Shown: positions 14,668-24,233 of the stretch, piece by piece | Position numbering within the stretch: the first letter of the stretch is position 1 | Layout: each line of letters opens with the position of its first letter | Source: Sphingomonadales bacterium | Lineage (GTDB): Bacteria; Pseudomonadota; Alphaproteobacteria; Sphingomonadales; Sphingomonadaceae | DNA length: 64,000 nucleotides | NCBI GenBank assembly: GCA_009995225.1 | Contig: JAACPW010000007.1 | Location: 1 to 64,000, forward strand | Direction: 5' to 3' | Position numbers and translations under genes: made by a program | Notes under the pieces: model-generated | Seen by the model: the letters and a program-made list of their open reading frames with translations, nothing else | The model's database searches: none | What the model was told of the DNA's origin: nothing

Positions 14668-16782
14668 TCAATTTCTTTTGCGGATTTCACTTATCTGCCC
14701 GTTTTCGATCATATATATTTCGTGCGCAGCTGCGATAGTTTCGGCGCGATGTGCGATAATGATCCGTGTTATGCCGAGTGCACCAATTGCAGCATTGACC
14801 GCCTTTTCGTTCGCTGTGTCGAGATGCGCTGTTCCTTCGTCCATAATAAGTAGTTTCGGCCGACGATATAGCGCACGGGCCAGCAAAACGCGCTGCTTCT
14901 GTCCTCCGGACAGCGTCGAGCCCATGTCGCCGACCAGGGTTTCGTATTGCATCGGCATCCGCGCAATGTCGTTATGGATCGAAGCGGCGTGGGCAGCTCC
15001 CATCACCAGTTGCATGTCTGGCGCATCGTCGAATAGCGCGATATTGTCCGCTAGCGTTCCAGCAAATAGCGTGTCGTCCTGCAGCACTGCCGCGATCTGG
15101 TCGTGATAGCTTTTGTAGCCGAACTGCTTGAGCGGCATTCCATCGATCAGCATCTTCCCGCCATCGGGTTCGACTAGCCCGAGCAAGATCTTCACCAGCG
15201 TGGTCTTGCCGCCACCGGACGGTCCGGTGATCGCGATATGATTGCCCGGCGCGACGACGAGGTTTACCCCGTCGAGAACGAGCGGGTCGCTGGGCGCGTA
15301 GCGGTAGCGGATGTCCTTGAGTTCGATCTGGCCCTTGAATTCGGTGACAGCCTCGGCGCTCGGCCCAAAGCTCACATCCTCGCCCGTGAGTGCGATGTCC
15401 GAGATGCGCTCAAGGTGCAGACCAATCAGCCGGAAGGCGACGAACTGATCCACCAGAGCTGCAGACTTCTGCGTGAATTGAACCTTGTAGGCGATGTAAG
15501 CGAAGACCATACCAACACTGAACCCGCCGTCAATCACGAAGCCAATCGCCAGATAGACCGTCAGGATGTTCTCGATCCCAAACATCAGGCTGTTGGCGGT
15601 CTGTTGCCAGATGCCGATGCGGGCGCGGCGGACATCGGCGTTGACGCGGTCTGTCAGCTTGCCCTGCCATACCGCGTGGCGCAACGTCTCGCGGTTGAAG
15701 AGGCGCAACGCAGTCATCCCGCGTAAGGTTTCGATCATGGTCGATTGCTCTGCCGCACCGGTGGTGATGACCTCCTCGATAGCATCGCGTTCGAAAGCGA
15801 AAGAGACGATCCGAACTATCAGATAGAGACCGAAGGCGGCTAGCGCGATTAGCGCCAGCGTTGGCGAGTAAAAGAACATCACCGTCAGAGTCAGGATCGC
15901 CATGACGCCATCGATCAGTGCAGCGATAGCGCCGGTCAGCAGCAGATCCTGGATCGGTCCGATCGACTGGAAACGCGACAGGATATCGCCGACGTGGCGT
16001 TTCTCGAACCAGCCGATGGGCAGACGGAACAACCTTCGTGCGATATTAGTAGCAAGCCCGAAGCCAAGCGAAGTGCCCGCCCACAGCAGGACGAAAGAGC
16101 GCAGCAAGGTGGCACCGACGTTGATCAACATGAACAGCCCGAAGCCAAGCGCCAGCACCACCAGCAGGTCGCGATCCTGCGCCGGCAATACACGATCGAC
16201 CGCCAGCTGCATGTAATAGGGCAATGCCAGTACGAAGGCCTGAAGGACCACGCTGAGCAGCAATGTCTGGACCAGCGCGCGCTTGAACCCGGTCATACTC
16301 CGCCACAGCTGCGACAGCTTCAGGCGCTCGCGCTCGTCGCTTTTGGTGAAATCGCTGGTCGCCCGCAACTCGAGCGCGACCCCGGAGAAATGGTTTGAGA
16401 CCTCTTCGAGCGGGATCCATTTGCTGCTGCTAGCGGGGTTGTGGATCAACGCACGTCCGCGTTCGACCTTTTCGAGCACGACGTAATGGTTGAGGTCCCA
16501 ATGGATGACCGCGGGTAGGTGGAGATTGCCCAGTTCCTTCAGTGGCAGCTTGACCGCGCGCGGCACTAGCCCGATCCGGTCGGCGGTTGCCATCAGCGCC
16601 TTAAGCGGAGCGCCGCGCAGACTGGGCGCAAAACGGCGGCGCATAGTTCCGAGATCAACTCTGAGACCGTGGAAATTGGCAACCATTGCCAGACTAGCGA
16701 GGCCGCATTCTGCAATTTCGGTCTGGCGTAGCAGACGAACCCGACCGCGCGAAAGAAAACTGAGATTGAGCGGGCTGTCCAT
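14668..16782 (-). CDS. C39-peptidase ABC exporter for double-glycine-leader microcins
   Basis: A 704-residue CvaB/RaxB-type inner-membrane exporter. The N-terminal C39 peptidase domain (about 1-130) has QTEIAECGLASLAMV with the nucleophile Cys26 and NHYVVLE with His99, and should cut precursors after GG or GA. The third catalytic position, normally Asp in DPA, is Asn115 in IHNPA. Six hydrophobic helices follow (about 160-440), then an ABC ATPase with Walker A GPSGGGKTTL, signature LSGGQKQRV and Walker B LLIMDEGTAHLD. ATG 16782 is chosen over the longer frame because AGGAGG precedes it and it overlaps the stop of the adaptor gene. The three leader peptides just downstream are its likely substrates. 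Confidence 0.93.
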   Translation of the reverse strand: MDSPLNLSFLSRGRVRLLRQTEIAECGLASLAMVANFHGLRVDLGTMRRRFAPSLRGAPLKALMATADRIGLVPRAVKLPLKELGNLHLPAVIHWDLNHYVVLEKVERGRALIHNPASSSKWIPLEEVSNHFSGVALELRATSDFTKSDERERLKLSQLWRSMTGFKRALVQTLLLSVVLQAFVLALPYYMQLAVDRVLPAQDRDLLVVLALGFGLFMLINVGATLLRSFVLLWAGTSLGFGLATNIARRLFRLPIGWFEKRHVGDILSRFQSIGPIQDLLLTGAIAALIDGVMAILTLTVMFFYSPTLALIALAAFGLYLIVRIVSFAFERDAIEEVITTGAAEQSTMIETLRGMTALRLFNRETLRHAVWQGKLTDRVNADVRRARIGIWQQTANSLMFGIENILTVYLAIGFVIDGGFSVGMVFAYIAYKVQFTQKSAALVDQFVAFRLIGLHLERISDIALTGEDVSFGPSAEAVTEFKGQIELKDIRYRYAPSDPLVLDGVNLVVAPGNHIAITGPSGGGKTTLVKILLGLVEPDGGKMLIDGMPLKQFGYKSYHDQIAAVLQDDTLFAGTLADNIALFDDAPDMQLVMGAAHAASIHNDIARMPMQYETLVGDMGSTLSGGQKQRVLLARALYRRPKLLIMDEGTAHLDTANEKAVNAAIGALGITRIIIAHRAETIAAAHEIYMIENGQISEIRKRN

Positions 16783-18029
16783 CAGCGCCTCCTGACCGCG
16801 AAAAGCGGCTCGAAAAGCCATTCGAAGAGACTCTGTCGCTCAGTAGTAATACGCGCGGTCAGGGTCATGCCAGCGATCAGTTCGCGCTGATCGCCATAGG
16901 CGCTGACGCGGTTGCGTTCGAGCGCCGCAATAACAAGGTAAGCCGGAATCGCGTTCCCGTCAGCACCGGCTTGCACGACCGGCGCCGCCGCGATCGCGGT
17001 GACCCGCGCGGGGGTAGTGCCAAACCGCTGGTAGGGAAAGGCGTCTAGCGCAAGTGCGACTTCCTGTCCCACCTCGAGAAAACCGATGGCGTTGCTGGGG
17101 ACGTAGAGTTCAGCGCGAAGTTCGGATCCATCAGGCAAGATCGCCATGATCGGCGCTTGCGGCGACACCGCCTGCCCTACTCGCGCAGTAAGCGCGGTGA
17201 CCGTTCCCGCAACCGGCGCTTCCAGCCGATAAGCGCGGGAGGCTGCCGCACCTGTGCGGCGCTGCGCGATGTCGGATCGCTGTCCTGCGAGGGCAGCGAT
17301 CTGTGCGCCAGATGATGCACTGGTCTGACGCATCGCTGCGCTCGCCTCGCCGATCGCGGCCTGCTGCATCGCCAGCGTCTGTCGCAGCAGGCTCAATTGC
17401 TGCTCCCGGCCCAGCCATACTTCCTCTCGCTGAAGAATGTCGCGCCGGCTGATGAAGCCTCGCTCAGCAATCCCCCGGGCAGCCTCCAATTCGTCGCGAG
17501 CGCTTTTCACCAGCCCATCCTGAACCCTAATCCGGTTGCGCAAACCCGAAACCTCCGCCTCGAACCCCAATATTCGCGCCTCCAGCCGGGCGCGCTCGGC
17601 GTTGGCAGCGGCAGAGATTTGCTCTTCCTGACGACGCAGGCCCTGTTCTTGAGCATTCAGCGATTCGAGAATCTGCGCCGAGCTGGCGGCGCCGCCGGCC
17701 AGGCTTTCTTCGGTTGTGATGATCGCAAGCGCGGCCCGGCTTCCCACCCGTTGGCCTGCTTCAACCGAAAGATTGGCGATGATACCCGCGCGGGTCGGCA
17801 CGATTTGCGCGATGCCCCCTTCGGGCGCGATCAGGCCCCCCACGGTTTCAATCCGTGAATAGCCCGCTAGTGAAAGAAACAAGCTCGCGATCACAACGAT
17901 GACGAAGAACAGGCCCCCGATTACCTGCCACCGCACCGGCATCGCCATATTGACATCGCCATGCAATCGATCGGCGCGATGTTTCGCGACTTCTTTGCGG
18001 AAGAGCGGCTGGATTGACCCGGTGTTCAT
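16782..18029 (-). CDS. HlyD-family periplasmic adaptor of the microcin exporter
   Basis: A 415-residue CvaA/HlyD-type protein: cytoplasmic N-terminus, one membrane helix (VIGGLFFVIVVIASLFLSLA, about 36-56), a lipoyl half, a long coiled-coil hairpin (about 120-245, rich in Glu, Ala, Arg and Gln), the second lipoyl half (YRLEAPVAGTVTALTARVGQ) and a beta-barrel part. It should link the ABC exporter to an outer-membrane TolC-like channel, which is not in this window. The ATG at 18029 has GAGGGA upstream. It is the first gene of the exporter operon and overlaps the next start (TGATG). Confidence 0.93.
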   Translation of the reverse strand: MNTGSIQPLFRKEVAKHRADRLHGDVNMAMPVRWQVIGGLFFVIVVIASLFLSLAGYSRIETVGGLIAPEGGIAQIVPTRAGIIANLSVEAGQRVGSRAALAIITTEESLAGGAASSAQILESLNAQEQGLRRQEEQISAAANAERARLEARILGFEAEVSGLRNRIRVQDGLVKSARDELEAARGIAERGFISRRDILQREEVWLGREQQLSLLRQTLAMQQAAIGEASAAMRQTSASSGAQIAALAGQRSDIAQRRTGAAASRAYRLEAPVAGTVTALTARVGQAVSPQAPIMAILPDGSELRAELYVPSNAIGFLEVGQEVALALDAFPYQRFGTTPARVTAIAAAPVVQAGADGNAIPAYLVIAALERNRVSAYGDQRELIAGMTLTARITTERQSLFEWLFEPLFAVRRR

Positions 18030-18300
18030 GACTTCCCTCGTTCTGGATAGATCGGTAAATCAGATTGTTATCTGCGACAACCGCAATGCCCGGGCCAACT
18101 TGTGCTCTATGCTCAGATAGTCGCAATCAGCGCCGGATCGCCCTTGGCCTGTCAACCCCCGGTAACATCAACCCACCGACGAGGTCCGCTCTCTGCTAAT
18201 CTACGCAAAGATCTGCGGCAAATGATCTGACAGCGGACAGACCAGCACCGGTTTATTTGGCGGAACTTTGATACTCTGTAAGGAACGTGGAGCGTCTGGT
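18030..18300. promoter_or_regulatory. Divergent intergenic region, probable promoter of the microcin operon
   Basis: Separates the minus-strand exporter operon from the plus-strand interrupted gene. It should hold the operon promoter, but I cannot point to convincing -35/-10 boxes or an operator palindrome. No reading frame in it looks coding. Confidence 0.35.
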
Positions 18301-18579
18301 GTGATTGTCAGCAAAAAACGTACGGCCTGCCCCATTTGCAAGGGTGATTTTGAAGTGCTCTGATCAGTCTGTGTCAACGTAGGCGATCAGCTGGTCCCTA
18401 TCGCCAAAGCATTGCTGCCTAAAGAAGGGTGGCCATTGATCGAAGCGCGCCTCGTCGGCGAACCTAATACATCAGTTCCGATGGATAGGGTCGCTATCCG
18501 TCCAGGCGAACCCGTGGCCCTTTTGCTGCCTCCCGGCCGTTATACGTTGAGAGCAGTTGACGTTGAAATTGCCCAGTAG
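18301..18579 (+). pseudogene. Small gene with an in-frame UGA
   Basis: From GTG 18301 (GGAG eight bases upstream) the frame reads VIVSKKRTACPICKGDFEVL, meets TGA at 18361, and continues protein-like in the same frame (SVCVNVGDQLVPIAKALLP, then PVALLLPPGRYTLRAVDVEI) to TAG at 18577. The 92 codons would give a small protein with a CPxC pair and a C-terminal beta-rich part. The simplest reading is a nonsense mutation. Selenocysteine is unlikely: no selenocysteine genes are seen here, and this group is not known for them. Family not recognised. Confidence 0.5.
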
Positions 18580-18788
18580 GCGGCCAAGCCAGCATAAGAA
18601 CTGATAGTGGCTACGGGTGGAGTGCGGCTGTCTGAATTGGGGTCGGCTTAAGAGGAAGCGGCGCAAGTGGCAATTGTGTGTTGTGCTGGCGCGCGATGGA
18701 ATTACAAGGCCTTGGGAAACTTGCCAACCTTTGCCGCGATCTGCGCATGGCGAGCGGCAGGTCGAATGAGAAAGCGGGTCCGTCGTTC

Positions 18789-19706
18789 ATGTCTGTCCTT
18801 GAAATCGACCAGCTCGTTAAGCGTTTCGATGCCGTCTTGGCGGTTGATGACCTGACCTTTTCTGTTGCCCCTGGGGAAATCTTCGGATTTCTGGGCGGCA
18901 ATGGCGCGGGCAAGACCACAACCTTGCGCATGGTGCTGGACATCATCCGCCCCACATCGGGCACGATCAGGGTTCTGGGCGCAACGCCCGACCGGCGCGC
19001 CGCCGCCACGATCGGATTTCTGCCAGAGGAACGCGGGCTTTATGCTGGAATGAGCGCGATCGAAACGATCGTCTATTTCGGCAGACTGAAGGGGCTGGAC
19101 GAACCGCTTGCCCGCAGCCGGGGGATGGACCTCCTTGCCCGTTTCGATCTGGCCGAACGTGCGAAAAGCAAGATCGGCGATATGTCGAAGGGCATGGCGC
19201 AAAAGGTCCAGCTGGCCACCGCGCTGGTGAACGAGCCGGAGCTGCTGATGCTTGACGAACCGTTCTCGGGCCTCGACCCGGTCAATCAGGGCTTGCTGGA
19301 GAACGAAATCCTGCACGCATCGCAGCGCGGCGTGGCAGTGATTTTTTCGACCCATGTGATGCAGCACGCCGAAAGGTTGTGCGACCGGCTGCTGCTGCTC
19401 AGGAAAGGGCGCAAGCGGTTCGAAGGCACCATTACCGAGGCGCGGGCGCAGTTGCCCGCCAGCCTGATCGCGACAACCACGGCCGATCTGTCCGGCCTGC
19501 CCGGCGCGACATCGGCAACTTCTGCGCCTGCCGATAACGCGGGCTGGCGCGAGTGGGAGCTGACGCTGGCGCCCGGCATCGATCCGGGGGCGGTTCTGGA
19601 GCATTGTTCCTCACAGGGGATTGCCCTGAGGCGCTGGGATCATCGCCAGGCAAGCTTGCACGATGTCTTTGTGCAGCTTGTCGGGACCGAGGAGGTCAAG
19701 CCATGA
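18789..19706 (+). CDS. ABC transporter ATP-binding protein, NatA-like
   Basis: A 305-residue ATPase of the ABC-2 exporter type. It has Walker A GGNGAGKTT, Q-loop region IGFLPEERGLYAGM, signature MSKGMAQKVQLATAL (a variant of LSGGQ usual in the NatA group) and Walker B LLMLDEPFSGLDP followed by STHVMQHAERLCD. The C-terminal 80 residues form the accessory domain usual in this subfamily. ATG 18789 (MSVLEIDQLVKRFDAVLAVD) is preferred over the longer frame from 18678, whose start is unlike the family. It overlaps the permease start by four bases. Substrate unknown. Confidence 0.93.
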   Translation: MSVLEIDQLVKRFDAVLAVDDLTFSVAPGEIFGFLGGNGAGKTTTLRMVLDIIRPTSGTIRVLGATPDRRAAATIGFLPEERGLYAGMSAIETIVYFGRLKGLDEPLARSRGMDLLARFDLAERAKSKIGDMSKGMAQKVQLATALVNEPELLMLDEPFSGLDPVNQGLLENEILHASQRGVAVIFSTHVMQHAERLCDRLLLLRKGRKRFEGTITEARAQLPASLIATTTADLSGLPGATSATSAPADNAGWREWELTLAPGIDPGAVLEHCSSQGIALRRWDHRQASLHDVFVQLVGTEEVKP

Positions 19707-21202
19707 ACCGCGCCAAGATCTGGCTGATTGCCCGGCGCGAGATGTTGCAGATTCTCAAGATGCGCAGCTTCTGGCTGACGCTGCTGATCCTGCCGGTTGC
19801 GCTGGCGGTAGGGCCGCTGCTGGGTGAAACTCTTGAAGATAACGAGCCCACCCGGGTTGCGGTGGTCGACCGGTCGGGCGCGGGCCTGGCCGAGGCGCTC
19901 CAGGCGCGTTTCGATGCGGACGAGACCCAGTTTCTGCTGCGCGATCTTTCGCGCTATGTGCAGCGTTACGGACTCGAGGCAGCCGACCGCGAAGCCGTGT
20001 GGGCGCGGCAGGGGCACTGGTATACGGTGGAGGAAATGGCCGCGTTCGAGGCTGGTGGCGGCATCGATGCGGCAGTCGGAAAAATCGAGGCCGTGCGGCC
20101 CGAAGGTGTTCCGCAATACGAAGTGCCGTCCCGCGACTACAGCTTCATCGCCCCGCCCGCTGCGCTGACATCAGCAAGCGGCGATGCCTTCGTGACCGCC
20201 GCGCGAGGCCTGTTCGCCGACGATGCCAAAGGCACAAATCCAGAGATCATCGTGCTCATCCCCGAAGGCTATCCAGGCGACACCCGGATCGCACTCTATT
20301 CCGGGGACAATGTGCGCAGCAGTTTCATCACAAAGCTTCAGGAGGTTATGACAGGCGACCTGCGCACACGCTTGTTGGCCGAAGCAGGCATCACCGGCGA
20401 GCGCGCGGTGCTGGTGCAGAACATCGCGCCGGCCATCGCCATCGACACGCCCCCGCCCGGGGGCGGCGCGCGCGAGGTGCTGCTTGTGCGCTCAATCGTG
20501 CCGATCGCGCTTGCCTATGTGCTGATGATGAGCCTGATGCTGTCGGGCAGCTGGATGTTGCAAGGATCGGTCGAGGAACGCTCGAACAAGCTGATCGAAG
20601 GTCTGCTGGCCTGCATCAGCCCCGAAGAACTGATGTTTGGCAAGCTGCTCGGCGGGCTGGTGGTCGGATTGATGATGCTGTCGGTCTGGGCAGGCTGTGC
20701 CGGGGTGGCAGCCTATGCGACGCAAGGGTCGATTGCAGACATGATCCGTCCCGCGCTCGAGCCGATCTCGTCGCCAGGCATCATCTTCGCGATCATGTTC
20801 TTTTTCATCGCCGGCTACGTCATGATATCGGCGATCTTTGTCGCGATCGGCTCGATGGCCGATTCGATGAGCGAGGCGCAGGGTTACATGATGCCAGTGA
20901 TCCTGCTGATCCTGCTTCCGATCACCTTCCTGCTGCAAGCGGTTCTGGCAGGCAGTGACGGGATTGCGGTGAAGATATTCACCTGGGTGCCCTTGTGGAC
21001 GCCCTTTGCCGTCCTGGCCCGTCTGGGGTCGGGGATCGAGGCATGGGAACTGATCGGGGCCGGGGCCTTGCTGGTGCTGGCGATCGTGGCCGAGCTTGTG
21101 CTGGTGGGACGATTGTTCCGGGCCAGTCTGCTGGCAAGCGGCCAGAAACCGACGCTGGCCAAAGTGTGGCAACGCTTGCGCAGCGCGCCGGGCGAAGGCT
21201 GA
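19703..21202 (+). CDS. ABC-2 type permease, NatB-like
   Basis: A 499-residue membrane partner of the preceding ATPase, start ATG 19703 within ATGA. One N-terminal helix (FWLTLLILPVALAVGPLLG), a large extracytoplasmic domain (about 45-260), then five or more helices at the C-terminal end (IVPIALAYVLMMSLMLSG, IIFAIMFFFIAGYVMISAIF, AQGYMMPVILLILLPITFLL). This is the layout of the NatB/YhaP group, which exports ions or small toxic compounds. The pair is followed by an M16 peptidase on the same strand. Confidence 0.9.
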   Translation: MNRAKIWLIARREMLQILKMRSFWLTLLILPVALAVGPLLGETLEDNEPTRVAVVDRSGAGLAEALQARFDADETQFLLRDLSRYVQRYGLEAADREAVWARQGHWYTVEEMAAFEAGGGIDAAVGKIEAVRPEGVPQYEVPSRDYSFIAPPAALTSASGDAFVTAARGLFADDAKGTNPEIIVLIPEGYPGDTRIALYSGDNVRSSFITKLQEVMTGDLRTRLLAEAGITGERAVLVQNIAPAIAIDTPPPGGGAREVLLVRSIVPIALAYVLMMSLMLSGSWMLQGSVEERSNKLIEGLLACISPEELMFGKLLGGLVVGLMMLSVWAGCAGVAAYATQGSIADMIRPALEPISSPGIIFAIMFFFIAGYVMISAIFVAIGSMADSMSEAQGYMMPVILLILLPITFLLQAVLAGSDGIAVKIFTWVPLWTPFAVLARLGSGIEAWELIGAGALLVLAIVAELVLVGRLFRASLLASGQKPTLAKVWQRLRSAPGEG

Positions 21203-21347
21203 ATTTCCGTCCCCGGCTACGGCCGTGCAATTCGAACAAAAATCGGAAAAAGCGACAGAATCTTTCTTGTCTTCTGTCGGTAAGGCAGTAATTTTGCCCA
21301 TTTGCTAACCTTCGCTGAACTGTCCCCGATCCTTTAGGAGAGCAATC

Positions 21348-24233
21348 TTGGGCCGCACCCTTCGTCTGTCGTTCCGCGCCGTATCTTGCCTTGCCGTTGC
21401 AACAGGACTGGCCCTTGCCGCTGCGCCTGCTGCACTGGCCCAGGATGCTGCCGCGCCCGCCGCTGCAACTGCCACCGATGTGCGCGGAATCCCCGCGTGG
21501 GACATAGCCAGCGATGATGTCCCGGCAGACCCGCAGGTCACCTTCGGCCGCCTTGCCAACGGAATGCGTTATGCCCTGATGCGCAACGGCAACCCTGCAG
21601 GCGAGGCCACCGTGCGATTCAACATCGAAGTCGGTTTCCGCGAGGAATCCGAAGGCGAAAGCGGGGCCGCGCATTTCGTCGAACACATGGCCTTCAATGG
21701 ATCAACCAATATCCCCGAAGGCCAGCTGCTGCCGATGCTGGAACGGCTCGGGCTCGCCTTCGGGGCGGATACCAACGCGACCACCGCAGTCGATTTCACC
21801 ACCTACAAGCTGCAACTGCCGCGGACCGACGATGCGACGGTCGACACCGCGCTGATGGTGATGCGCGAAATGGCCGGCAATCTGCTGTTCGATCCGGCAG
21901 CAGTTGATCGCGAGCGTGGCATCATCCTCAGCGAGGCGCAGGTGCGCAACAATCCGCAGCGGCGGCAACTGTCCGATTACATCGAGGCCGCGCTGCCGGG
22001 CTCGCGCATTGGGGCGAGCGTGCGCGCCGACGAGGAGCGCATCCGCAACATCTCGGCGGCCGATCTCAAAGCATTCTATCATGCCTATTACCGGCCCGAA
22101 CGCGCAACGCTGGTGATCGTGGGCGATTTCGATGTGGCCGAGATGCAGGGCAAAATCGAGGCGGTTTTCGCCGACTGGCAGGGCCAGGGCCCTGCACGCG
22201 ACATCTATGCCGGGCCGGTCCCGGCGGCAGACAGCCCTGTCGGGCTTGGCAGCTTCGTCGATCCGGCGACCCCGGAGATCATCCGGCTGCAACGCATTGC
22301 GCCTTGGGAGCCATCCCAGAACACGGTCGCCTCCGGACGAGATCAGTTGCTGCGCGCGGTTGCCGGAGCCGCGCTGTCGAACCGTATCAACGCTCTATCG
22401 CGCGCGGCGGATTCGCCGACTCTGGGCGGCGGTGCAGCCGAGGAAGCGCTATTCCGCTCGGCTCGGTCCTACGGGCTTAGCATCGTCGCCAAGGACGGAC
22501 AATGGCGCGACACGCTGGCCCTTGCCGAGCGCGAGTTGCGCCGGGCGCACCAGTTCGGTTTCACCGCCGCTGAAATTGCCGAGATCAAGGCCAATATCGC
22601 CACCGCACTGGAAAATGCGGTGACTCAAGCGCCAGGCCGCAGCAGCGTGGCGCTAGCCGAAGGGCTGGTGTCCGCCAGCCTCGAGGATTCGGTTTGGAGC
22701 GCGCCCGACTTCGATCTTGCCTTCTATCGCGCGATCGAGCCGGCCCTCACACCCGAGGCCGTCAGCGAAGCTTTCCGCGCCGGCTGGCAAGGCGGGCCGA
22801 GTGTCGTCCACGTCTCGACTAAGCAGCCGCTCGAGGGCGACACCGGGGCGATTGCCGCTGCGCTGGCCGAAAGCGCCGCTGTGGCAGTGACACCCCCGGC
22901 CGAAACGGCTGCGGTGCAATTCGCCTATGGCGACTGGGGTGCGCCGGGCAAGGTTGTGGCCGACACCACCGTGGCCGATCTTGGCATCCGCACAGTGCGC
23001 TTTGAGAACGGCCTGCAACTTAACCTCAAACGCACCGAATTTGAGCCGGGCAAGGTCGCGTTCGCGCTGCGGATCGGGGAAGGACTGGCGGGTTTCCCGG
23101 CCGAACGGCAGGGCCTACGCGATATGCTGCCCTTCGTCGCCGGAGTGGACGGTCTTGCCGCCCATGACGCCGACGAGCTGCGCCGGGTGCTGGCGGGCAA
23201 GGCAGTTGGACTCGGGTTAGGCGCGGACGAGGATGCGCTGGTCGCCAGTGGCCAGACGACGCCGGCCGATCTCGAACTCCAGCTCGATCTGCTCGCCGCA
23301 CGGCTGACCGCGACGGCGTGGCGCCCAGAAACGCAAGCGCAGTGGGCCGGGGTCGCCCCTGTCGCGGCTGAAAACCTGCGAGCCGACCCTTCGCAGGTGC
23401 TAAACCTTGCTCTTTCCGCTTTGTTGGCTGGCGGGGATGCAAGGCTAGGGCTGACAGACATCGGTCAGCTCACCACGATCTCGATCGACGATCTACGCGC
23501 GGTGGTCGCTCCGCAGCTTGAAAGCGGCCCGCTGGCGCTCGGACTGGTGGGGGATTTTGACCCCGAAGCTGCGATCGCGGCGGTCGCCAGCAGCCTCGGT
23601 GCCCTTCCCGCCCGCAACGTCCGGCGCGAGCCGAGCCCCGTTGCAACACCGCTCACCTTCGTGCCTGAACCGGCCCTGCGCACCCTTACCCACTCCGGTA
23701 AGGCGGATCAGGGCGCCGTCGCGCTGAGCTGGCAGACCGATGACGGCGATGATCTGCGCGACGATCTGACCCGCGATCTGCTGGCCGAAGTGATGGCCCT
23801 GCACCTGACCGAGGTGCTGCGCGAGGAGCTTGGCACCACCTATTCGCCAGTCTCCAGCAGCTTCTCGCAGCGCACCTTCCCGGGCTTCGGCTACATCACC
23901 GCTTATGCCACCGTGCCTCCGGAGGCGATGGATGCGGCGGCCGGGGTGATCCGCGAGATCGCGGCCAAACTGGCAGCAAATCCAGTCGACGCCGATCGGC
24001 TCGACCGCGCCCGTAACCCGATCCGCACGCGCTACGAGCGCGCCGAGACCCAGAACGGCAGCTGGCTGGGCGTGGTAGCAGGCGGGCAGAGCGATCCCGT
24101 TAAGCTCGACCAGTGGCGGGCGCGAAAGGGCGTGCTCGATGCGGTGACGCCCGCCGACATCCAAGCCGCAGCCAAGCGCTATCTTGCGGGCAAAGCGGCA
24201 GTGGAAGTCAGGGTCGTTCCGCAGACAAGGTAA
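21348..24233 (+). CDS. Exported two-domain M16 zinc metallopeptidase
   Basis: A 961-residue protein with a signal peptide (LAVATGLALAAAPAALAQDA), so it works in the periplasm. The inverted zinc motif HFVEH lies at residues 109-113, with the downstream Glu expected in the ENAR-like SEAQV region. A second, non-catalytic M16 half fills residues about 520-960 (VRFENGLQLNLKRTEFEPG onwards), giving the clam-shell pitrilysin/PqqL form that degrades short peptides. The TTG start at 21348 has AGGAGAG nine bases upstream. It follows the NatAB-like pair after 145 bases, close to the bacteriocin locus, but the pairing is also common in ordinary sphingomonad chromosomes as far as I recall. Confidence 0.92.
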   Translation: MGRTLRLSFRAVSCLAVATGLALAAAPAALAQDAAAPAAATATDVRGIPAWDIASDDVPADPQVTFGRLANGMRYALMRNGNPAGEATVRFNIEVGFREESEGESGAAHFVEHMAFNGSTNIPEGQLLPMLERLGLAFGADTNATTAVDFTTYKLQLPRTDDATVDTALMVMREMAGNLLFDPAAVDRERGIILSEAQVRNNPQRRQLSDYIEAALPGSRIGASVRADEERIRNISAADLKAFYHAYYRPERATLVIVGDFDVAEMQGKIEAVFADWQGQGPARDIYAGPVPAADSPVGLGSFVDPATPEIIRLQRIAPWEPSQNTVASGRDQLLRAVAGAALSNRINALSRAADSPTLGGGAAEEALFRSARSYGLSIVAKDGQWRDTLALAERELRRAHQFGFTAAEIAEIKANIATALENAVTQAPGRSSVALAEGLVSASLEDSVWSAPDFDLAFYRAIEPALTPEAVSEAFRAGWQGGPSVVHVSTKQPLEGDTGAIAAALAESAAVAVTPPAETAAVQFAYGDWGAPGKVVADTTVADLGIRTVRFENGLQLNLKRTEFEPGKVAFALRIGEGLAGFPAERQGLRDMLPFVAGVDGLAAHDADELRRVLAGKAVGLGLGADEDALVASGQTTPADLELQLDLLAARLTATAWRPETQAQWAGVAPVAAENLRADPSQVLNLALSALLAGGDARLGLTDIGQLTTISIDDLRAVVAPQLESGPLALGLVGDFDPEAAIAAVASSLGALPARNVRREPSPVATPLTFVPEPALRTLTHSGKADQGAVALSWQTDDGDDLRDDLTRDLLAEVMALHLTEVLREELGTTYSPVSSSFSQRTFPGFGYITAYATVPPEAMDAAAGVIREIAAKLAANPVDADRLDRARNPIRTRYERAETQNGSWLGVVAGGQSDPVKLDQWRARKGVLDAVTPADIQAAAKRYLAGKAAVEVRVVPQTR

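Noticed and set aside
18361..18363. Selenocysteine codon
   Set aside because: No insertion stem or selenocysteine genes are seen; a nonsense mutation is simpler.
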